From Morinoia aosen (Eukaryota; Arthropoda; Malacostraca; Amphipoda; Talitridae), in assembly GCA_030386875.1 (NCBI GenBank), contig JASJYW010000026.1, forward strand, positions 15,766,246 through 15,830,245: a stretch of DNA of 64,000 nt, given 5' to 3'. A program made the translations under genes and the position numbers. The number at the start of each line of letters is the position of its first letter. The first letter of the stretch is position 1. The notes under the pieces are model-generated. The model was not told the DNA's origin and made no database searches. It was given only the letters and a program-made list of their open reading frames with translations. Positions 1 to 8,412 of the stretch are shown in pieces.

Positions 1-365
1 AAAGGACGCCGTCATTAACTTTAAAGATAAAGAACTTCTTGGGGAGAATATTTCAATTCCCTTCCGTGACTTAAATATGGAGCCTTTGTTAAGCAGAGAA
101 ATAGTAATGAGAAAAATAGTGAACAGCGACTGTCTGTTATCAGAGATTGCTGTTGCGAGAAAGAGTAATAGGCAATTAAAAGTTGATGACTGCAGAAAAA
201 ATAGGCAAAATGAAAAAAAGAAAGAAAGTCCAGCGGTGGCTGAGACGGCACAGAGTACGAAGCAGTTAATCGTGCATTGCAATCAGGTTGAAGTGCCTGG
301 TAACTCAGTAAATGTTGTGTATGGCTTCCTTAAGAAACCAAAACCAGGAGAGTATGTAGTAAAAA
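1..365 (+). pseudogene. Ty3/Gypsy pol, 5' fragment (protease end and linker to reverse transcriptase)
   Basis: The frame is open from position 2 and has no start codon before the window edge, so this is the middle of a longer gene. It reads as the end of the retropepsin domain followed by the charged linker that precedes reverse transcriptase in Ty3/Gypsy polyproteins (stretch near 265-360, with the motif VEVPGNSVNVVYGF). The frame stops at 368-370 only because the BEL/Pao LTR begins at 366. The continuation of the same gene lies at 8413-11730. The gag and most of the protease are outside the window. That this fragment and 8413-11730 are one interrupted gene is an inference from frame, family and flanks; I regard it as nearly certain. 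Confidence 0.85.
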
Positions 366-1541
366 TATAAGAAATTTAGTTTGACGGCGCATCTGCGCCG
401 TCATTTGTCCCGCGCGCGGTTCAGACGCTACTTCGGTAGCATGTTTCTAACATGAGACAGATGCGATCGACACCCTGGTAGAGCAGGACTGAGGTTACGG
501 CAGCCCCGTGTTAGGGAGGCGGCGCGGTGTTCTTGGTGCAGCGAGTGGCAGTGGCCGAGGTTCCTTCATCTTCCTAAAATCTAACTTCAACTATCGTTAT
601 GTTGGTGTGCCTGTGACCTATTTAAGTTATTTCTTTGATTGTCAGGGTTCACGTTTAATTATTCACTGCAGGCTCACCTTAGTACGTCTGGGGAACATCC
701 TCCATCGGTGAATTTAGCATAGGTTGTTTGGGGTCTAGTAGGGTTAGGGTGGAGGATTAGGTTTCTTTCTCTCTAACTTTTTCCTAAGCAGACGAACCTT
801 CAACTGTTCTTCCTGTCCTTACGGTGAGCCTGACTACCACTATCCCCTCATCTTTGATAGGGTTTCAAATTTCTCTAACCTCTGAAAGTGGCGTTCCTAG
901 GCCCACTGGGCTGAATCAATCAGCTTAGGTGAGTTGTGCCCTAGTTTTGTGAAGTCGTGCTCAAATATTGCTTTAATCGTTTCACACTATTTAACCCACG
1001 ATTTGCTACCTAGGCGCCAATTAACGGATTAACTCTTCAACAGTATCTCCTACATCATTCCACTGGTCAAACTGCTACTACTGCCGCGTGTACTACTACT
1101 GCTACTACTGCCGCGTGTACTACTACTGCTACTACTGCCGCGTGTACTACTGCTACTGCAACAGTCTCTACCGCTGCGTCCATCGATGCCGTTTCTACTG
1201 TTGCCCTTTCTGCTCTGATAGTAGCGGGCTCGCCCCTGAACTCCTGTGGCCCTGTTCAGAGACCTCAAGTTGCCGGCTCTGCACTACCTTGGTTATGCGA
1301 GCTGCAGCCGTCCTGCTAGGTCTCGTCGTCGCTCTCATTGCGTTTTTTGTTCTTGTTGAGTTGCGTTCAGTTAAAATGAACTTTTACCAATAATTGTTCT
1401 TGTTCAACTTAAAATTACATTTAGTTCACAAAAGAACTACAATGTCGAATAAAAAGTAAATAGCTTCGCTGGATAAGCGTTAAATCCTTATTATTACCTT
1501 TACTACTATTGTGTAAGGTTGCCACGGAAAAATTCCTTACA
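366..1541 (+). repeat. 5' LTR of the BEL/Pao element
   Basis: Direct repeat of the 3' LTR at an offset of 6871 bases. Reading both copies in parallel I find three internal differences: 425/7296 (A/C), one G/A near 748/7619, and one C/T near 1243/8114. Small open frames inside the LTR are identical in both copies, have no recognisable domains and are probably not genes. The TATA-like and polyadenylation signals are not clear enough to mark. The interior carries a 27-bp triplet-rich tandem repeat (see separate entry). Confidence 0.92.
1072..1160 (+). repeat. 27-bp minisatellite inside the LTR
   Basis: The hexamer GCCGCG recurs at 1083, 1110 and 1137, each time embedded in TACTAC/TGCTAC triplets, giving three copies of a 27-bp unit. 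The same array is present in the 3' LTR at about 7943-8031, with the same copy number. It creates artificial serine-rich and tyrosine/cysteine-rich open frames on the two strands, which I do not count as genes. Confidence 0.85.
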
Positions 1542-1764
1542 TAATAATATACTAAGCTGATTGCTTGTTGATCGTCGTTCCGACTGGGGCGATCTACTCA
1601 ATTTAGGTAACTCAACAGATTATCATTCGTCGATGCTGCCACTCTAATTTATCTACAGTTGGGCCACACTTTAACCTTGCGTCTATTTTCAGCAGTCGAC
1701 CCTCTCCTCCCACCTTTATTACTATATTGCGCGCCTTGTACTGTCTAATTTTTGATTTTCTGGT

Positions 1765-4700
1765 ATGGAGAAGCTTGTGCGTAAGCGCGCTGCTCTGAAG
1801 CGGAAGGTGACGTCAATGCTTGCGGATGCGGAGCGGGAGGACTGTTCCGCTGCGCTGATAGAGGTGTGTCAATCGCAGGTCCAGACGCTCATGCAGACCA
1901 TTGCCGGCATCGATGAAGAAATCACCAATCATCTTCTTGCCGGTGAGTTAAAAGATGATCAAGATAAAATCAATCAGGAAATGGATAGTCAAGCTTCATA
2001 TTCCACCGAAGTGAATTTAAGATTGAAATTGCTAGTGGAGCCAAGCAAGTTGCCTGAGCGTGTAGAGGCTGCCGCTGGCAAAGATATTAAATTACCTCAA
2101 GTAAGTTTAGACTCCTTTAGTGGAGAAGGAGCATCTGTGCTAAAGTTTCACTCCTTTATAACGAAGTTTCGCAGTATTTTAGATTGTCGTAGTGGACTTT
2201 CTCCTGCCGCGAAGCTGACATATTTGAAAAGTTGCCTTAGGGGCTACGCTTTGAAGCTCGTCGAGCATTTAACCTTGATAGATGACAACTACGATTTAGC
2301 GTTGAAATTGCTAGAGCAGGAATTCTTGAACAAAGATTCTTTAATTGACCAGCTAATTAAAAAGTTGCTAGATTTGAAATGCAAGTATGATATTACCTAC
2401 CATGAAACTCGCATTTACGTAACCACCGTGAGGAGTATAATAGCAGACCTGAAGCTTTACGGGTGTGACGTTCTTGGCGAGAACGCTGCATTAACTATTG
2501 TTAGTTCCTTGACATTCTCTAAATTGCCAGTTAACTTTAAGCACGAGCTAGCTAGAAAACTCGGCACAAGCTACCCCACCTTGTATCAACTGTTTGAAAA
2601 CTATGTCAGTGTTATTGAGATATTGACTTTGAAGGTTCGTGCTGATAAAGCTGGATCTGAATTTAGTGCAGTTGGAGCAGTCCCCCGTAGGTCGGAGGGT
2701 TTTGGTAGAGATGCTCGGAAAGAGGGTCAGAAGCCTAAATCTGTATTCACCAACCCTTCTGTAACATTATCAGCTGAGAAACGTTCCTGTAAATTTTGCA
2801 GTAGCGCTAACCATAGCATGTTGAACTGTTCAGCATATCCATCTCATAGGGCTAGAGTGGATAGATGTGTGGAATTGAAATTGTGTACTAATTGCACCAG
2901 TTCCAAACATGAACAGACAAATTGTCGTAATACTCTGAACTATCCGTGTAGATTTTGCAAGCGCCGAATTCATATTTCTGCCATGTGCGAGAAATTTGTT
3001 GAACCTGCAATACAATCTAACGTGTGCTTACATGCATCCCTTGATAGAAATTCTGTTTACATTTTGCCTACTATTTCAGTTCCTGTCACAAAGGGTAAAT
3101 TTACATCTGTTGCCCGTATGCTCATAGACACTGGGTCTCAGAGATCTTATATCTCAAGTAAAATGCTTGGACGTATTAACTTTCCAAGTGATCGTAGGAA
3201 GACTCCTTATACCGTGAAAACTTTTCTTGATCAAGGTGTAAAATACTTTTCGGAGGTGAGCCTTCAGCTAACCCTCTGTGATAGGAATTGGCAGCTGCCT
3301 ATACTTGTCGACGATGATTTTGAAATGTCATTTTCTGTACCTTTCCTAGATCAAGCTTTAGAGAATTTGAGGGACTTTGATTTGGCCGATATGGGATTGG
3401 GTGACGGCCAGGTTCAAGAGTCAGTTGTGCAAATTGATGGCATACTAGGGGTTGATATGCTACCCTACGTGGCTCCCTTTACGGTAATTTCTTGTTTAAA
3501 TGGCGTTGCGATCTCGATAGGAACGAAGGTGGTTCCGTTCGGTAGTGTGGAAAACTTCTTATCGCGTGAGCAGGCTCGCAGTATGTACAAGAGTTTATTG
3601 GGTGCTAATTCTGAGCACAGTGCTTGTATAAATTTTGTCCTCGACCCTAAACCTAAATGTCCCGACCCTATAGTTGATGTCCTAAAGGACAGCAGTGTTG
3701 AGGGTAACCTAGAAAATCTCTTCCGATTAGAAACGATAGGCATTTCAGAGCATGAGGAGTTTTCTCCTGACGATATTGCCGCTGTTAACCAGTTTCGGGA
3801 AAATATTAAATTCATTGATGGCAAGTATTATGTGAAACTGTTGTGGAAAGATGAAATCAAAGACGTCCCTTCCAACTTTGCAATTGCACATGCCGTACTT
3901 TTGAGAGTAATAGATAGGCTCAATAAGAAGGGCTTATTTGATCAATACGATGAAATCTTGCAGGAGCAATTAGACGATGGTGTCTTGGAAGAAATATCTT
4001 TAGAAAATTGTTCTGGAGATGAGGTTTTCATCCCTCATAGGGAAGTAGTCAAGACCGATGAGTCTTGTACTCAGAAGGTTAGGCCGGTCCTCAATTGTTC
4101 CCTTAAAGTGAAAGACTCTCCATCTTTGAATGAAGCCTCCTTCCCTGGTGTAGATTTGATGTCTAACCTATTTAATCTTCTCCTCAGAGTTAGACACGAT
4201 AAATACTTGATGATGGCAGATGTCAAGCGGGCTTTTCTTCAAATAAAGTTGATTGATAACTTTGATAGGAATAAGTTCTGTATACTCTGGGTGCGGAATG
4301 GCAAGGTGGTAGCTTACCGCTACACTTCAATCGTTTTCGGCTACATAGCCAGCCCGTTCATACTCAATTTTGTCATAAAACATCATGCTGCTAAATATCC
4401 AGACGATTTGTGTTCTTATTTTCTGAATAATTGCTTATATGTAGATAACTTGTACATTACTGGCAACAACCCGTTGCAGCTTCACGGTCTGTACAAGGTT
4501 GCCTTTCAACGCCTCTCTGAAGGTAATTTTTTGCTTCGCTCATGGGCGTCAAATTCTCCCGAGCTCACAGAGGCTTTTGAAACTGACGAGGTAGCAGCCT
4601 CTGATAAGGGACTGCAGAAGGTATTAGGATACTCCTTCAACCAAGTCAATGATTGTCTTTCCGTTGCTTTTGAGCCTAGTATTGATAAGGAGGAAAAGGT

Positions 4701-7158
4701 CACAAAGAGGAACATTTTGTCAAATCTGTCCAAATGTTTTGATCCGTTGGGCTTCGTAAATCCAATTATAGTTAAGGGTAAGTCTCTTCTGAGAGACGTA
4801 TGGAAATCTAAAGTAGCATGGGACGATGAATTGCCCGAAGATTTGACGCAGAAATGGCTTGTGTTACAGGAAGAACTGAAATGTTTAAGTTCATTCCAGT
4901 TCGATCGTCAGGCTTTAATCACTGGCGAAGAAGTAGAACTAACTGTTTTTACTGACGCGTCGAAAACTAATTATGGATTCAATATTTATTCTGTCACTTC
5001 CAGAGAGCAAGGAAAAACTTCCAGGTTGCTCTTTAGCAAGACCAAGGTAGCTCCTCTTAAAACTCGGAGTTTGCCGACGCTGGAGCTTTTAGCAATATTC
5101 TTAGCAATGAAGAGTTTGATGTCTGTGGTGGCTGCCTTGGATGGGGTTAAAATTACTCGCCTTGTAGTTGCTGTCGATTCTCAAATTGCTCTGTCTTGGG
5201 TTCTCAATGAAAAAATTAAATCCAAAAATGTGTTCGCCAATAACAGAGTTAAAGATATTTGTAATTTCAGGCGGGTACTGAAAGAAAACTATAACCTGTC
5301 ATGTGAATTTCGCTATGTTCCGACAGCTAATAATCCCGCTGATCTCCTAACTAGGGGAGTCAGCATTAAAGAGTTCAAAAAGCTGTTTGCCTTCTGGCAG
5401 TGTGGGCCACAATTCATTTTGGAACCATCTGAGTGGCCTTCATCAGAGTTGCTTAGCCTATCTGATGCAAATAAGCAGATTGTTAGCAATGTGGTAGTAG
5501 CAGCTGCTCCTGTAGACTCGTTACCTGAATCTGTGATTGATTATAAAAGGTATTCTGATTTAGATAAATTACTTTCCCTCACCGCTCGTTTGTACAATTT
5601 CATAAACTCCCTTCGTACAAAGAAATCAGACCGAGTGAAGAATTTGACATTGGCGCGCGAATACTGGCTGAAGTACGAACAAGCTCATCATTACGCTAGA
5701 GAGCTTGCTTTCTTAAAGAGTGGTGATGATTCTCAATCAATTCCCTCCTTGGTAAATGACTTGAATTTGTTTTTGGACCCACGCGGGATTATCCGCTCTA
5801 GAGGGAGGTTAAGCAAATGTGAACACTTGTCGTACGATGTAAAGTATCCTGTGCTTATTGCTCGCAACAGTCATTTTACTGATCTTCTAATTACTCAAGC
5901 ACACTTGAGGTGCAAGCACATGGGTCTTGCTTCGTCTCTTAACGCTCTACGTAACCAGGGATTGTGGCTGCCTAGAGCTAGGCCGCAAGTGAAGAGGGTG
6001 ATCAAGCGTTGCACAGTTTGCACTAAAATGAATGCTCTCTCTTACAGATACCCTAAGCCTACGGATTACTTGGGTGACAGAGTGAATTTTGTCAGACCTT
6101 TTGAACATACTGGGGTCGATTTTACGGGGCATTTCTTTGTGAAGTTGTCAGAATCATTCGTTAAAATGTATCTTGTGATATTTGTTTGCCTTAACATCAG
6201 AGCAGTACATTTGGAAATTGTTGAGGACATGAGTACAAAATCATTCTTATCGGCATTCATTAGGTTTAAGAACCGATTTGGGTTGCCAAAGTCCATTTAT
6301 AGCGATAACGCTCCTAGCTTTATTCAGGCAGCAGAGCTGCTAAACAAATTTTCTTCTTCAGACAGCGACGTATCAGCATTCCTTGAGAGGAATCGTATTA
6401 GGCATATTAGAGTGCCTCTGTATTCGCCTTGGGCTGCTTCCAGCTGGGAGAGACTGATCAGAGTTGTGAAGAGCTGTTTGTACAAGGCCATAGGTAGAAA
6501 TAGAATGGAATATTTTTCATTCCTAACTTTAATCTCTGACATACAAGAGGCAGTAAATTCAAGACCACTCACTTATAAAGACTCTAGCGATATTTCGCAG
6601 GAAATAATCATGCCAAACTCTTTCCTAAAACTAGGCATGAGTAGTAATCTAACTTTCGGTTCCTTGGCGGGAAGTACCACGAACTTGCCTTCGCGCGAAG
6701 AATTGGTCAAGACGTTAGAAAATCGAGAAGAAATTTTTTATAAGTTCAAGGACTTGTGGTATGATGAATATTTACTTGCCTTGCGTGAAACTCACCGAAA
6801 CGTATATCAGCCGAAGTGGGAAGACCGGGTTAAGGTTGGAGACATCGTTCTCATTTCATCTCCAAACAAGCCTCGTCCTTTATGGAGTTTAGGTAGGATT
6901 GATAAGTTGCTCATCGGTAACGACGGTAAAACCCGTTCTGCGGAAGTTTTCCGGCCTGACCGCACCCGCGGTGTTTACTCAATTTCGCTCTTGTATCCAT
7001 TAGAACTAAGTTTAGATTCAGTTTCACCTTATCAGCCTCCTGATGCTTCTTCTGTTTCTGCAGGGCCCGGCAGTGACGGTGTGGCACGGGAGGAGAGGGT
7101 GCGACGAAAGGCGGCTGAGCAATGCTTACACAGATTACGTAACATGGCTAACCAATAA
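1765..7158 (+). CDS. BEL/Pao Gag-Pol polyprotein, 1797 aa
   Basis: One unbroken reading frame. In order: a basic N-terminus; a DUF1759-type Gag region (about residues 109-290); Cys/His zinc knuckles (about 341-420); an aspartic protease with the LIDTGS motif (about 453-458); reverse transcriptase (about 740-960) whose catalytic box is YVDN at 892-895; a Pao-type region and RNase H with FTDAS (about 1061); the integrase HHCC zinc finger (about 1378-1422); the integrase core with D1452, D1514 and E1562; and a C-terminal DUF5641-type domain (about 1670-1765). The enzymes copy the element RNA into DNA and insert it into the host genome. The Asn in place of the second Asp of YxDD is the one departure from textbook catalytic residues. 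Length and order match intact BEL/Pao elements. A start upstream of 1765 is unlikely, as this ATG opens the frame about 220 bases after the LTR. Confidence 0.95.
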   Translation: MEKLVRKRAALKRKVTSMLADAEREDCSAALIEVCQSQVQTLMQTIAGIDEEITNHLLAGELKDDQDKINQEMDSQASYSTEVNLRLKLLVEPSKLPERVEAAAGKDIKLPQVSLDSFSGEGASVLKFHSFITKFRSILDCRSGLSPAAKLTYLKSCLRGYALKLVEHLTLIDDNYDLALKLLEQEFLNKDSLIDQLIKKLLDLKCKYDITYHETRIYVTTVRSIIADLKLYGCDVLGENAALTIVSSLTFSKLPVNFKHELARKLGTSYPTLYQLFENYVSVIEILTLKVRADKAGSEFSAVGAVPRRSEGFGRDARKEGQKPKSVFTNPSVTLSAEKRSCKFCSSANHSMLNCSAYPSHRARVDRCVELKLCTNCTSSKHEQTNCRNTLNYPCRFCKRRIHISAMCEKFVEPAIQSNVCLHASLDRNSVYILPTISVPVTKGKFTSVARMLIDTGSQRSYISSKMLGRINFPSDRRKTPYTVKTFLDQGVKYFSEVSLQLTLCDRNWQLPILVDDDFEMSFSVPFLDQALENLRDFDLADMGLGDGQVQESVVQIDGILGVDMLPYVAPFTVISCLNGVAISIGTKVVPFGSVENFLSREQARSMYKSLLGANSEHSACINFVLDPKPKCPDPIVDVLKDSSVEGNLENLFRLETIGISEHEEFSPDDIAAVNQFRENIKFIDGKYYVKLLWKDEIKDVPSNFAIAHAVLLRVIDRLNKKGLFDQYDEILQEQLDDGVLEEISLENCSGDEVFIPHREVVKTDESCTQKVRPVLNCSLKVKDSPSLNEASFPGVDLMSNLFNLLLRVRHDKYLMMADVKRAFLQIKLIDNFDRNKFCILWVRNGKVVAYRYTSIVFGYIASPFILNFVIKHHAAKYPDDLCSYFLNNCLYVDNLYITGNNPLQLHGLYKVAFQRLSEGNFLLRSWASNSPELTEAFETDEVAASDKGLQKVLGYSFNQVNDCLSVAFEPSIDKEEKVTKRNILSNLSKCFDPLGFVNPIIVKGKSLLRDVWKSKVAWDDELPEDLTQKWLVLQEELKCLSSFQFDRQALITGEEVELTVFTDASKTNYGFNIYSVTSREQGKTSRLLFSKTKVAPLKTRSLPTLELLAIFLAMKSLMSVVAALDGVKITRLVVAVDSQIALSWVLNEKIKSKNVFANNRVKDICNFRRVLKENYNLSCEFRYVPTANNPADLLTRGVSIKEFKKLFAFWQCGPQFILEPSEWPSSELLSLSDANKQIVSNVVVAAAPVDSLPESVIDYKRYSDLDKLLSLTARLYNFINSLRTKKSDRVKNLTLAREYWLKYEQAHHYARELAFLKSGDDSQSIPSLVNDLNLFLDPRGIIRSRGRLSKCEHLSYDVKYPVLIARNSHFTDLLITQAHLRCKHMGLASSLNALRNQGLWLPRARPQVKRVIKRCTVCTKMNALSYRYPKPTDYLGDRVNFVRPFEHTGVDFTGHFFVKLSESFVKMYLVIFVCLNIRAVHLEIVEDMSTKSFLSAFIRFKNRFGLPKSIYSDNAPSFIQAAELLNKFSSSDSDVSAFLERNRIRHIRVPLYSPWAASSWERLIRVVKSCLYKAIGRNRMEYFSFLTLISDIQEAVNSRPLTYKDSSDISQEIIMPNSFLKLGMSSNLTFGSLAGSTTNLPSREELVKTLENREEIFYKFKDLWYDEYLLALRETHRNVYQPKWEDRVKVGDIVLISSPNKPRPLWSLGRIDKLLIGNDGKTRSAEVFRPDRTRGVYSISLLYPLELSLDSVSPYQPPDASSVSAGPGSDGVAREERVRRKAAEQCLHRLRNMANQ

Positions 7159-7234
7159 CTTCTCAAACTGCTCTTGCGTGATCTCGACAAGATTTTCCTT
7201 TAGAAAATTTTGCCTCATTTGTGCCCCCCCCCAG

Positions 7235-8412
7235 TGTATAAGAAATTTAGTTTGACGGCGCATCTGCGCCGTCATTTGTCCCGCGCGCGGTTCAGCCGCT
7301 ACTTCGGTAGCATGTTTCTAACATGAGACAGATGCGATCGACACCCTGGTAGAGCAGGACTGAGGTTACGGCAGCCCCGTGTTAGGGAGGCGGCGCGGTG
7401 TTCTTGGTGCAGCGAGTGGCAGTGGCCGAGGTTCCTTCATCTTCCTAAAATCTAACTTCAACTATCGTTATGTTGGTGTGCCTGTGACCTATTTAAGTTA
7501 TTTCTTTGATTGTCAGGGTTCACGTTTAATTATTCACTGCAGGCTCACCTTAGTACGTCTGGGGAACATCCTCCATCGGTGAATTTAGCATAGGTTGTTT
7601 GGGGTCTAGTAGGGTTAGAGTGGAGGATTAGGTTTCTTTCTCTCTAACTTTTTCCTAAGCAGACGAACCTTCAACTGTTCTTCCTGTCCTTACGGTGAGC
7701 CTGACTACCACTATCCCCTCATCTTTGATAGGGTTTCAAATTTCTCTAACCTCTGAAAGTGGCGTTCCTAGGCCCACTGGGCTGAATCAATCAGCTTAGG
7801 TGAGTTGTGCCCTAGTTTTGTGAAGTCGTGCTCAAATATTGCTTTAATCGTTTCACACTATTTAACCCACGATTTGCTACCTAGGCGCCAATTAACGGAT
7901 TAACTCTTCAACAGTATCTCCTACATCATTCCACTGGTCAAACTGCTACTACTGCCGCGTGTACTACTACTGCTACTACTGCCGCGTGTACTACTACTGC
8001 TACTACTGCCGCGTGTACTACTGCTACTGCAACAGTCTCTACCGCTGCGTCCATCGATGCCGTTTCTACTGTTGCCCTTTCTGCTCTGATAGTAGCGGGC
8101 TCGCCCCTGAACTCTTGTGGCCCTGTTCAGAGACCTCAAGTTGCCGGCTCTGCACTACCTTGGTTATGCGAGCTGCAGCCGTCCTGCTAGGTCTCGTCGT
8201 CGCTCTCATTGCGTTTTTTGTTCTTGTTGAGTTGCGTTCAGTTAAAATGAACTTTTACCAATAATTGTTCTTGTTCAACTTAAAATTACATTTAGTTCAC
8301 AAAAGAACTACAATGTCGAATAAAAAGTAAATAGCTTCGCTGGATAAGCGTTAAATCCTTATTATTACCTTTACTACTATTGTGTAAGGTTGCCACGGAA
8401 AAATTCCTTACA
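7235..8412 (+). repeat. 3' LTR of the BEL/Pao element
   Basis: Direct repeat of 366-1541. It begins TGTATAAG directly after CAG and ends TTACA directly before seven A residues. It contains the same 27-bp minisatellite near 7943-8031. Its last 33 bases are read as the first codons of the downstream Gypsy frame (from the ATG at 8380), which is accidental. Confidence 0.92.

Larger units (their letters stand above)
366..8412 (+). mobile_element. BEL/Pao LTR retrotransposon, complete, nested in a Gypsy element
   Basis: Two direct repeats of about 1.18 kb (366-1541 and 7235/7237-8412) bound a 5.7-kb interior with one long polyprotein gene. Both LTRs end in TTACA. The 3' copy starts TGTATAAG, giving the usual TGT...ACA termini, while the 5' copy starts TATAAG, as if two bases were lost. 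The element is flanked by A-runs (361-365 and 8413-8419), consistent with a 4-5 bp target duplication of A residues, the size known for BEL/Pao. The leader 1542-1764 shows no obvious tRNA primer site directly after the LTR. No purine tract is seen before the 3' LTR; a run of ten C (7223-7232) lies there instead. Near-identical LTRs and an intact ORF indicate recent insertion. Confidence 0.93.

Noticed and set aside
1050..1393. Ser-rich and Tyr/Cys-rich small proteins in the LTRs
   Set aside because: Products of the 27-bp triplet repeat, on both strands, without start signals or domains; identical in both LTRs because the LTRs are.
4438..4449. Reverse transcriptase of a bacterial retron, DGR or defence system
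   Set aside because: Domain order with Gag, protease, RNase H, integrase and LTRs is that of BEL/Pao elements.
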